The notes below the pieces were generated by a model. The model saw nothing but the letters and a program-made list of their open reading frames with translations, was not told the origin of the DNA and made no database searches. DNA of 64,000 nucleotides from Saccharomyces mikatae IFO 1815 (lineage: Eukaryota; Ascomycota; Saccharomycetes; Saccharomycetales; Saccharomycetaceae): the NCBI RefSeq assembly GCF_947241705.1, contig NC_079269.1:310001-374000 (forward strand), written 5' to 3'. The position numbers and the translations under genes were made by a program. Below are positions 10,491 through 19,654 of this stretch, in pieces. How positions within the stretch are numbered: position 1 is the stretch's first letter; each line of letters opens with the position of its first letter.

Positions 10491-11329
10491 AATGATTGGA
10501 CTGGGGCCAGAGTGTAGGCAGATATATATGGAATGCAATAAATAGAAAAAAGAAATAATAGAATGGAAATCGAAAACCACAAATTAACTTGAGAATTTAT
10601 CAAAGAATAGAGGTAAGTAAAAAGGATTGGGTTCGATAAGTAGAGAGCACGTTAAATCTGTGAGAGAGTTTTTCAAGTTCGAAAAACACAATTCACTTTT
10701 GCGTGGAGCCCCTTTGGTAATAAACTTTTCTGAGCTAAGACCACTCTTCAGTGTTGGCAATGTAGCACCAAACGATTATATTTTCGGAAGATATATTATC
10801 CTCACGTATTGGTAACCAAGCTTGGTCCTTTTAATTGGAAATATGTGCAGTTTGCTTCGAAAACCATTACCGAGTGACAGAATCTATTCTATTCTGCCCA
10901 GTTAATTTTCGTGATTTTTCCCTTCGATTCTACTTTTTTCCTCTGCAATGAAATTTGCAGGGTTATCGTTAGCGCGGTTAAGTAGCATTTGATGTATAGA
11001 GGTCAATAGAGGAAGAGAGGTACAATAAAGTCGCAGTAAAGTTCCTATATATCGATATTATCACGTTTCATGTTAATCATAAAATAATTGACGGTCTAGA
11101 AATTCGTCTACAATCCTTGGTTTTTATGATTTTTTTGTTTATGTTTAGGCAGAGTACACTTTGTTACTATGTTTATTTACTTAATTAAAAAATCTAGGGC
11201 ATTGATAAAACTCAATAGATAACTTTGACTGAGGAATGATATGATTGTCTTTAGTTGTAATAATTATATTAGTGTTATATATCTGTTTTAAGTTTATAAA
11301 TTTTTATAACAATTCTGAACTTAATTTAT
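10491..11329. other. Intergenic: SKO1 promoter, BNI5 3' end and candidate origin
   Basis: This 839-bp AT-rich interval lies upstream of SKO1 and downstream of BNI5. Its BNI5-proximal half contains T-rich and A-rich stretches and a 10-of-11 match to the ARS consensus, listed separately. No coding sequence beginning with ATG is convincing. Confidence 0.5.
11120..11200 (+). other. Candidate replication origin (ARS consensus-like site)
   Basis: The 11-mer GTTTATGTTTA at 11137-11147 matches WTTTAYRTTTW at 10 of 11 positions; only the first base is off. It sits in an intergenic, T-rich strand with an AT-rich flank, as origin-recognition sites do. By distance from APC1 it falls about where I remember ARS1414 in S. 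cerevisiae. Both points are supportive, not proof. Confidence 0.4.
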
Positions 11330-12685
11330 TCACTTCGTGCCGATCCAAAATTGACCATTTTCACCACGATCAATTTGTTTTCTCAGATTTCTACTCAACA
11401 ACACGCCGACTTCATATTTCTCCTTCGTTTTCTTATCAAGATACTCTTGAAGCTTTACCACAGCTCTATACAGTCTCTTTCCGTCTTCCATAGACAGAGA
11501 ACCTTGCGCATTCATCTTGTTCAAGTAGTCAATTTCCTTTTGCAACTTAACGCATTTCATCGATAAATAATCGTGTCTTTTTTCCAGCTTTGTAACATTA
11601 CCTAACTCGGACGCCGATGTAACGGGGGAAGAAACTGGAGATTCATACTTATTTAGGGAAGATTTACGACTCCCTCCCCTTGAATTAGAGTTGTTGCTTA
11701 CTGAAATAACTCTGAATGGGTTTGTTGGGCGTCGTGTCTCCGAATATGCCGTTTTCTTTTGTTCGAGACCGCCAGAATTGATGTCGTTTACCTTAGTGTT
11801 ATCATCTTTAGAATTCTTTTTGGGAATAAAAATTTTAGATTGAGAATCCAATGGTGTAGTTCTTCCAGAAGGACTGGAAAAATCCTCTGAGGTTTCATTC
11901 TGGGGTGTTTGGTTAGCTGAAAGGTCGCTTTCGTGGTCATTCTCATTGTGGCTCTCCACAGATATAGTTTGTGGTTGTATATCCAGATCTCTATTGGTTG
12001 AAGAAAACTTGTCTAATATTAACTCAGTGTCTACCTCATCGCGTCTTGTTAAAGTAGCGTTTTGACGGGTCAGCGGCTCGAAAGGCTTAGCCTCACTGTT
12101 CAATCCCGTTTCCTTATCTATGTGCTCCTCTTCCACTTCTGATTTTTCGTCTTCCCATTCGTCATCATTGTTTTGGACAGTTTCAAGATGAGCACTACAT
12201 CTGTCCTGAATTACATTGGCGGTATTAGTTTCTGTATTTTCGGTGTGGATGCTCTTTGTCTCTTCATTTCCAGCAGAATTTGCAACAAATGAATTGTAGG
12301 AGTCACCAATAGCAATGGCCGTATGATCTATCTGCTCCTCAACTGTAACAGTTCGAGTATCTGGTGACTGAGATGGGGTTTCCTCACTTTCAATCATTCC
12401 ATTTCCAATGGGAATATAGCCCTCTGAAGTTCGCTGATCTTCAAGCTGAGCTGTATCTTTAGAGTTAGCACTAGCTTCACTAATATTGTTTGAGGGAACA
12501 GTATTTGTCGTGTCTACCACTTTTGGAGCGTCGATCACACCTGCTTTCTCGGAATCACTTTGGACAGCTTCGTCCTCTGCGGGTTCAACTAACTGTAGAT
12601 TTTCATCAATCATTTGGTTCATCTGGTTGATGTCTATCTCTATTTGAGAAAGCCTCTTCTTTATCTTGTCCTGGTCCAAACCCAT
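11330..12685 (-). CDS. BNI5: Septin-binding bud-neck protein Bni5
   Basis: Binds septin filaments at the bud neck, links them to type II myosin Myo1 and stabilises the septin collar before cytokinesis. The 451-aa protein (S. cerevisiae about 448) has a short N-terminal heptad region (KRLSQIEIDINQMNQMI). A long acidic Ser/Thr/Glu/Asn-rich middle follows. The C-terminal coiled coil (about residues 365-435, with KLQKEIDYLNKMNAQ) is the likely septin/Myo1-binding part. It is divergent from YNL165W across 265 bp that contain an MCB element. Confidence 0.92.
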   Translation of the reverse strand: MGLDQDKIKKRLSQIEIDINQMNQMIDENLQLVEPAEDEAVQSDSEKAGVIDAPKVVDTTNTVPSNNISEASANSKDTAQLEDQRTSEGYIPIGNGMIESEETPSQSPDTRTVTVEEQIDHTAIAIGDSYNSFVANSAGNEETKSIHTENTETNTANVIQDRCSAHLETVQNNDDEWEDEKSEVEEEHIDKETGLNSEAKPFEPLTRQNATLTRRDEVDTELILDKFSSTNRDLDIQPQTISVESHNENDHESDLSANQTPQNETSEDFSSPSGRTTPLDSQSKIFIPKKNSKDDNTKVNDINSGGLEQKKTAYSETRRPTNPFRVISVSNNSNSRGGSRKSSLNKYESPVSSPVTSASELGNVTKLEKRHDYLSMKCVKLQKEIDYLNKMNAQGSLSMEDGKRLYRAVVKLQEYLDKKTKEKYEVGVLLSRNLRKQIDRGENGQFWIGTK

Positions 12686-12806
12686 TGTTTCTGCACACTT
12701 TATTACACTATTATAATATCAGCACAACAACGATTTCGATTGCAAAACTATCAATGCTTTTTGTTTATTGTCAACTTTCTATTTTCAGCGCAGTATTTAT
12801 TTTATA

Positions 12807-12812
12807 ACGCGT
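12807..12812. promoter_or_regulatory. MCB element (ACGCGT) between BNI5 and YNL165W
   Basis: This is a perfect MluI cell-cycle box, the core bound by MBF (Mbp1-Swi6) at G1/S. It lies 122 bp upstream of the BNI5 start and 139 bp upstream of YNL165W. One copy is weaker evidence than a cluster. Bud-neck genes are commonly expressed in G1/S, which makes BNI5 the likelier target. Confidence 0.45.
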
Positions 12813-12950
12813 CTAGAACGGTCTGGGTTCTGGGCATCTCTGAAGCTCCATGATACTAATGAACATAAACAAATATGGCTTGTAGAGAATAATAAAGAGT
12901 AAGAAGTTGAGACAAAGGAAAACTGTTAAAGAAATTCGTCAAAGGTCGGC

Positions 12951-14192
12951 ATGGATAGAGTACGCTCTTTAATTGGGAACCACCGGGGGCGTGCACGCAA
13001 TCGTCATCATCATTCATACTCACACAATAGTTCTCCATCGACAACAAACCTGTTGCAAGCTGATGGTTATAGGGACGACCAATCCACGATATCTACGATA
13101 TTCGCACAAGAAAATGATCTTCTGGAAACAGTTGCCAACGAGGGGGGTGATATTTCGGATACGGCCACTTTAAATACTGCGGTATCGGAAGGCTCAACAA
13201 TTGGTGACCTGGAAAGACAAGGTTATGTTAACAGAGCTCCAAGGTTTACATCAGAAAGGACCATGCCTTTTATTTCAGTTTTATTACAACGGGGTTTTTT
13301 TGCATTTCCCAGTGAAGAATCTTTTCAGTTGTTTTTACAAAACAAGAGGAAACTTGATAACATTGATACAAAGACAGGTCTAGGACTTCCGCTATTTCAC
13401 GCAATTCCTTTGAACTTGGTCAAATCCCTTTTCAGTAATCAGGATACACCGGTAATGAGAATTTATAAGTACATTATAATAGACTCTCAATGCGAAAAGC
13501 CTCCACTAAACTCAGAAGTGATTTCCAAAATAAATGAAAAGGTGTCCATATATAAGTATGAATTCTGCACGATTTTAAAAAAAATGGAAAGCCATAACTA
13601 TTCAAGTAGGGTAGAACACGATTTCATATTTCATAGAAAGAATGTGCCTGATGTCCATATTCCCATGATAAATTACAACCAAAGAAAGAATGCAGATACA
13701 GCAGTTCACGGATTAAACCTTCGGTGGTATGGAACAACTAGTTTAGCTTCCCCATTCGGCTCCAACAGCATCAATCTGCTTGTTCTAGATGATACCATGG
13801 CATCTTATATGGACCAACACACTATAGAAGAATTTGATTTCCATTATCGTTCCCGTCCCACAAGACCTTTAGGTTATGTCCCAGTGTGGGCGAGGTATAC
13901 GGATGATAAAGTTAGTGTCATACCGAAAAAAAGAACTTTGAGGGTGGCTACTTTTTACCTACAAGAGACTGATTTATTCGATGATAGCTCCAGCTTAACA
14001 AATACTGTGCCGTACACCAGTAATAGCGAAATGAGTTCCAACATCATTGACAAAGTGCCATGGGATAGTCAGGTGTTGACTTGTATGTGCATGCTTTTAC
14101 ATGAATACGAATCACGAAAGGAAAAACGACACAGTGCATGGGGTAGCACGACTACATATATGTTGAATGGGCCAGCAGGGCTGCTCATGTAA
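12951..14192 (+). CDS. YNL165W: Conserved protein of unknown function (YNL165W orthologue)
   Basis: Recognised by position and sequence as the YNL165W orthologue: 413 aa against about 406 in S. cerevisiae. Its function is unknown to me. The N-terminus is basic with a His-rich stretch (RNRHHHSYSHN), then acidic and Ser/Thr-rich to about residue 95. From about residue 100 on, a globular-looking part holds hydrophobic strands, ending in a Cys/Met-rich segment (VLTCMCMLLHEYESRKEKRH). There is no signal peptide, membrane helix or familiar domain. It is divergent from BNI5 and convergent with IBD2. Confidence 0.85.
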   Translation: MDRVRSLIGNHRGRARNRHHHSYSHNSSPSTTNLLQADGYRDDQSTISTIFAQENDLLETVANEGGDISDTATLNTAVSEGSTIGDLERQGYVNRAPRFTSERTMPFISVLLQRGFFAFPSEESFQLFLQNKRKLDNIDTKTGLGLPLFHAIPLNLVKSLFSNQDTPVMRIYKYIIIDSQCEKPPLNSEVISKINEKVSIYKYEFCTILKKMESHNYSSRVEHDFIFHRKNVPDVHIPMINYNQRKNADTAVHGLNLRWYGTTSLASPFGSNSINLLVLDDTMASYMDQHTIEEFDFHYRSRPTRPLGYVPVWARYTDDKVSVIPKKRTLRVATFYLQETDLFDDSSSLTNTVPYTSNSEMSSNIIDKVPWDSQVLTCMCMLLHEYESRKEKRHSAWGSTTTYMLNGPAGLLM

Positions 14193-14400
14193 ATCTATTC
14201 GCATTTACCTGTATTTTTCCGGTTATTCTTTAGTCATAGTTAAAATACCATAATGAATGTATATAAATAATTGAAGAGAAGTTTTCAAGTACATACTTCG
14301 TACTTCAATAGAGTTCAAATACATTCTGAACATTACAGGCTAGCAGGGTTTCTTATATTATTATTTTTCCCTATACTACATACTCCTATCACAACGTTAA

Positions 14401-15456
14401 CTACCTATTCCTTTTCTTGGTATCTTGTTCATCTCTTGGTGAATTCGGCATACGATTATAACCAAATGTACGATTATACCACTTTATCATATTACGCGGC
14501 GGTTCACCAAACACCATATAATACTCACAAAATAAACACATAGGATTTGATTCGTTAACCAGAACAGAAAAATCTGGGGCACGGTTGTCAGTTTTGGATA
14601 TGTACTCAAAATCGTGATAATAATAGTTTCGCAGTTTAGATAAATTTTCATAATGATGATGCGGGCAACAACTCTTATGGTCCCTAGATTCGTCATAAAA
14701 CTCATGTCGCCTTACATGATCATTTTTTTTCGAGTGCTTGGTCCTGCTATGCTTTTTTGAAGAAACATGATGTTGACTGTCTCCATGCAAACAGGCTGTG
14801 TCAACCACATCGCGATCAATTTCTGTGACTCTTTCCGCAACATCTAAATCGCCTACATTCGTTACAGACCGCGACCTCCGCTGTTCTTCATTGCCAAATC
14901 CTCCCGGTAGCACCGATTCTATCATTTGAGAAATCTTTTCTCCTATACCATCAGGCGTATCCAGTTCTTGGCTTTCGTAATCGAAAATTATTTCAGCTTC
15001 TTCACCATTCAGATTAAGCTCTGGATCTTTCAGATCATCATCTAAAATTTTTTGCAAGTCATGATCCATAATGAAGTTCGCATTATTTGTGGCAGTTATT
15101 TGGCCTACCTTCCTTCCGAAGCTCTGCTTATCTTCGGCAGTATCAACGTGGCACATACTTTTACTATCTATTTTAGCAAGTTCATCCTCCAAACTCAAGG
15201 AATCCATCTTAGGAAGGGCTTCTTTGAGCTCTTCAAGCCGAGAATTTGACAACGCCTTTCCCCCATTCCTTATAACAAATTGCATTGCATGGGGGGCGTT
15301 TTGAAATGCCTGCCTGTCCTGAAGCTGATTGGAAAGAATCTTGGTCAACGCCTTCACACCCTCTTGCATCATAACGTTTATTGGCATAGGGCCATCTTCA
15401 GAAAGTATCTCAACAGATGCATTAGTTGTGCCGTTAGATTGGTTTGTGGGTGTCAT
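14401..15456 (-). CDS. IBD2: Spindle checkpoint protein Ibd2
   Basis: Part of the BUB2-dependent spindle checkpoint that blocks mitotic exit while the spindle is disoriented. The 351-aa length equals S. cerevisiae Ibd2. It starts at MTPTNQSN; 39 further upstream in-frame codons have no ATG. The middle is acidic (EAEIIFDYESQELDTPDG). Downstream is a His/Lys-rich stretch with CCPHHHYE and then a LCFCEYY-type Cys/Tyr segment. No enzymatic fold is evident. Its start is 410 bp from the EFL1 stop. Confidence 0.9.
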   Translation of the reverse strand: MTPTNQSNGTTNASVEILSEDGPMPINVMMQEGVKALTKILSNQLQDRQAFQNAPHAMQFVIRNGGKALSNSRLEELKEALPKMDSLSLEDELAKIDSKSMCHVDTAEDKQSFGRKVGQITATNNANFIMDHDLQKILDDDLKDPELNLNGEEAEIIFDYESQELDTPDGIGEKISQMIESVLPGGFGNEEQRRSRSVTNVGDLDVAERVTEIDRDVVDTACLHGDSQHHVSSKKHSRTKHSKKNDHVRRHEFYDESRDHKSCCPHHHYENLSKLRNYYYHDFEYISKTDNRAPDFSVLVNESNPMCLFCEYYMVFGEPPRNMIKWYNRTFGYNRMPNSPRDEQDTKKRNR

Positions 15457-15866
15457 TTTTTTAGTGATAATGCATGAAATAGAACAATCAAAGGATATGA
15501 TTAAAGCTATGGATTCGTTGTTCAGGGCAGAATGATGGCAAATTTGGATATCTAAATGCTGGTACCTTAGCAAAAGGGGTTTTACTCAAAGTGTATAAAA
15601 AATATGAACAACCTGCAACTTTTGCTGTAGCCTTATAGTTAATTCAGCAATCCTCATCGTCCAGGTCATCTCAACTTTCTTGTCCCATCATCGCTAAACC
15701 ACTCGCCCGCGCGAGGGCATTAATATATCATAGAATACGTAGTACTAGAAAGGCTTGACAACTGCGGTATCCGGCCACCTACTCAAATGGTTCTATATAT
15801 AGGTTCTCGACTAATGGAGAACTATTTACGTGAGAACAAGATTGTAGAGGTAACCCTAAGAGAAGT
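15457..15866. promoter_or_regulatory. IBD2 promoter region with GC-rich inverted repeat
   Basis: This 410-bp gap is upstream of IBD2. At 15702-15715 is a GC-rich 14-bp inverted repeat: CTCGC, a 4-bp spacer, then GCGAG. It contains CGCGC, the core known for RSC subunits Rsc3/Rsc30. It stands out in an AT-rich gap. The factor assignment is inference. Confidence 0.35.
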
Positions 15867-18800
15867 TTAGTTCTTCTTCAATGTACGTTGTTTTTCGGCA
15901 TTTTCAACTACTTTTTCTTCAATGAATAGACCTTTTCTTCTCCTGATGGCATTCATATGCCTACGAGCAATATTCTCTCTATCTGCCGTATCACCTAGTT
16001 CTTCGAGCTCTTCTTCTGTAGTTGGCACCCAAAATGGATCCAAATCAATGCATTCGAATCCAGAAAACACTAATTGAGGTTGTGCTGCACCAGATGTTTT
16101 TTTACGAATATCCTCACTCAAACCAAATGCTTCCACGACAGGAACGTGGGCCTTGATTTGAAAGAACGGCGTACCTTCTTTCATTTCCTCGGAGATAATT
16201 TTACCATGTCTCTGCAAAATGACTGCATACACTTTTCCAAGTACATCGACAGAGGTCTGAATATCACATGAGTAGATGGCCCACATAATTCTTGGAGACC
16301 AATCTAGGAAGGCTTCGTGTATAGCATCCCTTGTAGACGTTATCAACCTACCTGATAAGTCAACAATATGTTGTTGATAGTGCGGGTCCTTAATAGAATC
16401 AATTTCTTTTGGTGTCATTTTTTGTACGCTTTCAAGAATGACACACATTCCCTGAACTGGCTCATTCGCCAAAGGCCCCTGGCTTACAGCCAGTTGAAAG
16501 CCATTTTTCACGGAATCAGAATATTCAAAAGCTGCTGGATTACCTTCAAACAAACTTCCAAGAAGATTATTGTTGGACAACAAAATGTTACAGCCAACTC
16601 TACTTGGTCCAAATCCGGCTAATCTTGATTTGAATCCGCTTAATAATTCTTTACTATTTTCTTCCTGTTTTATGATCTCCTCGAAGGCCACCAAAAAAGA
16701 ATTTTTGTCCAAAAGGGAACTTCCAGTAGCTTCTATAATGGGGTCCATGTTTGAAGTAGATGTCCTTAAGATGGTCTTAATGCTGTTTTGATGTTGAGAT
16801 AAAAATTCTGTAACCTTAAAACTTAATGGGGATGTTCTGAACGTGATCTTGTACTGACCTAATAGTAGTTCATGAACGCCCCTTGCTAGCTGAAAGTTAT
16901 GTGGAGGGTTCATATCTGACACTGATAAGAAAGTTTCCCTATAAGGAATAGCGGGTTCAGAATGTGTAATTTCAATTCTAGCAAACCTTTCTGTTAAATC
17001 TTTTAAACATCTTTCTAAATGTAGTTCACCGGCCGTACACAAAATGTGTTCACCAGTATTCTCGACGTATGTGTGCACGCAAGGATCTGCCTGATCCAAT
17101 AATTTTAGTCCTCGTACCAACTTGCTCATTTCTACGGGATTTGCTGGTTCGACAGCAACACGAACGATTGGAGTTGAATGAATACTAACGCCGGCTAAAT
17201 TGACACCTTTTACACCCTTTTCAATCAAGGTACCGCTCTTTAAAACTTTACCGGCTAAACCACGAATACCAACAATATTTCCTGATGGACACATGTCTAA
17301 AGGAACCAGTTCCTTACCCATAAACAAATACAAATGAGTAATAATTGCTGTTTCAATATGTTTCTCCGGATGTTCTGGATCATACTTGGGGCCTAACACC
17401 GAGATCTCCTGGCCCACCCTCAGAGTGCCGCTGTATACTCTTGCAAATGCCACGAGGGATTCTTCCCTTTCGTCAAAAATATCACTTGCTTCATCGTTCT
17501 TTTCTTCTGACATTTGCTGAATTTTATATTCAAAAGGATCTTCTTCTTCATATTCAAACATGGAACTTAGGGGGTCATTTGGATCTATGTCGGTTGGTAC
17601 AAAATCTAAACCGGAATCATCTTGAATATCTGCATCATCGTCAACTTCATATTCAAATCCTAAATCCATCGCCGGTGAAGGCTCTGAAACAACCTGGAAG
17701 ACGTCATTATTTGCTGAAGGTTTTGGCATTGCCTGCTTTCCTACTTCTGGAGTCATGACGGTATCCTTTGCCCTTTTATATAAATCAGCTGTATCCTTGG
17801 AATTGTCATTCAAGTCCATCATTGCCATATTTTCAACTATACCAGCATGTTTTGCAGCATTAAGTGCCTCTTCACGCGCCCTTCTACTCCTCTCCATTAG
17901 CTCATCTGATGAGGCTATTCTGTCAGATTCAACAGGTAATTCCTCCAATGGAATTGAAAGCATCTTGGATACATACGCGCTTACTGGTCCTTCTCTATCA
18001 CATGTTTTCATAGCCTCCAAAAGTTTTGAATCCATGGCTGTCGTGTCTGCTTCAGAGACTAAAATGGTATCCAAACGATCCGTTTGTGATTCCAATGGTG
18101 AAGGTAATTTTTCGATAACTGTTAGTAACACTGCTGTGCTAACGGGTAGCCATTGACCCATGATAGTTTTTAGTAATTGTTTGTCATCCTTCGACCTTAA
18201 ATCACGTGGGAGGAGCTTGATGTTCAAAGTTTTAGCTATTTTTTCAACCATTTCAGTATCCCTTGATATGATTATGTTCTGATAAATTCTCCAAATATTA
18301 TCGAGAATTAATGACGTGAAAAGAGGTTTTAGAGACCTTCCCTTGAGATTTTTATTGTTGATGATTTTTTTGGTTTTTGGATCCATATAGAAATCACCCC
18401 ACAAAACTTTCTGTAAGTTTTCCCTCTTAGCACCTAATTTTTGCTCGTAAAATTTGGCCAACTGACCGATGTTGAAACCCCAACCATCAACGGCAGACGC
18501 AAAAATCACATTGTTATCAGTAGGATTGAAGTAAATATCCGAATCATCCTTTTCGATATATTCGGCATTTTCATTTTGTTCCAATTGCTCCCTCCAGAAT
18601 AAATCATCTAGTTGTCTTTCATTTGCGAAAAAGGACCCGATAACTGAGTTGACTTGTTCAATGACTTTGGACAAATGAATATAAGCTTCTTGAGGAGTAA
18701 GTTGTAGCTCTGTGATTAATCTGTCAATCTTATTCAATACCAAGATAGGTTTTAGCTTCTCAGTCCAACATTGTCTCAACACGGTGATTGTCTGCGAGCA

Positions 18801-19199
18801 CACTCCTTCTACGACGTCAACAAGAACGACAGCGCCATCGCACAATCTCGAAGCTGCACTGACCTCACTTGAGAAATCAATATGACCGGGTGAATCAATC
18901 AAGTTTACCAGATGTTCACTTACAAGAGGCTCATCAGAATCTTCCTGTTTATGCAATACCCTAAAATACAAAGAAATAGCCGATGATTCCATTGTGATAC
19001 CACGTAGTTGTTCATCGGGTCTGGCATCTAAAAATCGAATCTTACCAGCAAGTCTTTGTGATATAATACCATTTGAAGCTAAAAGGGAATCTGAAAGGGA
19101 AGTTTTACCGTGATCAACATGGGCAACAATGCAGATATTTCTTATGCAGGAAGAGTCATTTTGTAAACGCTTGTAAATATCTGATTCCACTCTACGCAT
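15867..19199 (-). CDS. EFL1: 60S-maturation GTPase Efl1 (Ria1)
   Basis: Cytoplasmic EF-2-like GTPase that works with Sdo1 to release the anti-association factor Tif6 from pre-60S subunits. At 1110 aa it equals the S. cerevisiae length. The G1 loop AHVDHGKT is at residues 26-33. Switch I is marked by RGITMESS, G3 by DSPGHIDF and G4 by NKID. A long acidic insertion (about residues 420-570, with DDDADIQDDSGLD) is the Efl1-specific insert absent from EF-2. The C-terminal domains resemble EF-2 III-V. Its promoter, shared with YNL162W-A, carries adjacent PAC and RRPE elements, fitting a ribosome biogenesis gene. Confidence 0.96.
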   Translation of the reverse strand: MRRVESDIYKRLQNDSSCIRNICIVAHVDHGKTSLSDSLLASNGIISQRLAGKIRFLDARPDEQLRGITMESSAISLYFRVLHKQEDSDEPLVSEHLVNLIDSPGHIDFSSEVSAASRLCDGAVVLVDVVEGVCSQTITVLRQCWTEKLKPILVLNKIDRLITELQLTPQEAYIHLSKVIEQVNSVIGSFFANERQLDDLFWREQLEQNENAEYIEKDDSDIYFNPTDNNVIFASAVDGWGFNIGQLAKFYEQKLGAKRENLQKVLWGDFYMDPKTKKIINNKNLKGRSLKPLFTSLILDNIWRIYQNIIISRDTEMVEKIAKTLNIKLLPRDLRSKDDKQLLKTIMGQWLPVSTAVLLTVIEKLPSPLESQTDRLDTILVSEADTTAMDSKLLEAMKTCDREGPVSAYVSKMLSIPLEELPVESDRIASSDELMERSRRAREEALNAAKHAGIVENMAMMDLNDNSKDTADLYKRAKDTVMTPEVGKQAMPKPSANNDVFQVVSEPSPAMDLGFEYEVDDDADIQDDSGLDFVPTDIDPNDPLSSMFEYEEEDPFEYKIQQMSEEKNDEASDIFDEREESLVAFARVYSGTLRVGQEISVLGPKYDPEHPEKHIETAIITHLYLFMGKELVPLDMCPSGNIVGIRGLAGKVLKSGTLIEKGVKGVNLAGVSIHSTPIVRVAVEPANPVEMSKLVRGLKLLDQADPCVHTYVENTGEHILCTAGELHLERCLKDLTERFARIEITHSEPAIPYRETFLSVSDMNPPHNFQLARGVHELLLGQYKITFRTSPLSFKVTEFLSQHQNSIKTILRTSTSNMDPIIEATGSSLLDKNSFLVAFEEIIKQEENSKELLSGFKSRLAGFGPSRVGCNILLSNNNLLGSLFEGNPAAFEYSDSVKNGFQLAVSQGPLANEPVQGMCVILESVQKMTPKEIDSIKDPHYQQHIVDLSGRLITSTRDAIHEAFLDWSPRIMWAIYSCDIQTSVDVLGKVYAVILQRHGKIISEEMKEGTPFFQIKAHVPVVEAFGLSEDIRKKTSGAAQPQLVFSGFECIDLDPFWVPTTEEELEELGDTADRENIARRHMNAIRRRKGLFIEEKVVENAEKQRTLKKN

Positions 19200-19353
19200 G
19201 TTTCCTTGCCACTCGAGTTAGATTATTTTGTAACTATCCTGGTAGTTTTGATAACGAGGTGAGATTGTATTTTGAGTGTACATTTTATCAGAGTTCTTAA
19301 CTTTTTTTTTCCCTTTTTCAAATTTATTCTCTCGTAGGAAAAAGGAAAAGAAA

Positions 19354-19372
19354 GCGATGAGCTGAAAATTTC
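19354..19372 (+). promoter_or_regulatory. Adjacent PAC and RRPE elements, EFL1/YNL162W-A promoter
   Basis: GCGATGAGCT at 19354-19363 is a full PAC match (GCGATGAGNT, bound by Dot6/Tod6). It runs directly into TGAAAATTTC at 19363-19372, close to the RRPE consensus bound by Stb3. The pair is the classic ribosome-biogenesis promoter signature. It lies about 155 bp from the EFL1 start and about 64 bp from the YNL162W-A start. Confidence 0.85.
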
Positions 19373-19435
19373 ACTTCTCACCACACTATATCAGCTTACT
19401 AAAGCAAATATACAATCAAAGACATCATTAAAAGC

Positions 19436-19654
19436 ATGCCCGGAACGTCCAACTCCCAGGTATATTGCCCAGATTGTAATGAAAAACTTCAAAAGTGTTT
19501 GATACAACAAAATTATGCCATTATCATATGTCCCAGCCTAACTTGTGGCTATCCATTCAATCAAAGAGACATACTCGACAATCTAACGTACGTAGACGAT
19601 AATGACGTTTTAAAAGTGGCAAAGAAAAGATTATCTACGCGAAGCAAACCATAA
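19436..19654 (+). CDS. YNL162W-A: Small Cys-pair protein of unknown function (YNL162W-A)
   Basis: A 72-codon ORF, the same size as S. cerevisiae YNL162W-A. Function unknown. Two cysteine pairs, CPDC (residues 11-14) and C32/C37 in CPSLTCGYPFN, with about 17 residues between them, look like a small zinc-ribbon knuckle. The C-terminus is basic (KKRLSTRSKP). It is divergent from EFL1 and sits right beside the PAC/RRPE pair, so it may be co-expressed with ribosome biogenesis genes. The zinc-binding call is inference from cysteine spacing. Confidence 0.8.
   Translation: MPGTSNSQVYCPDCNEKLQKCLIQQNYAIIICPSLTCGYPFNQRDILDNLTYVDDNDVLKVAKKRLSTRSKP

Noticed and set aside
10627-10636. GGTTCGATAA resembling a tRNA B box
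   Set aside because: The motif does not complete GGTTCGANTCC, and no A box or cloverleaf is present upstream.
17345-17758. 137-codon and 133-codon frames antisense to EFL1
   Set aside because: They are antisense shadows over the acidic insert of EFL1, without own promoter or recognisable domain.
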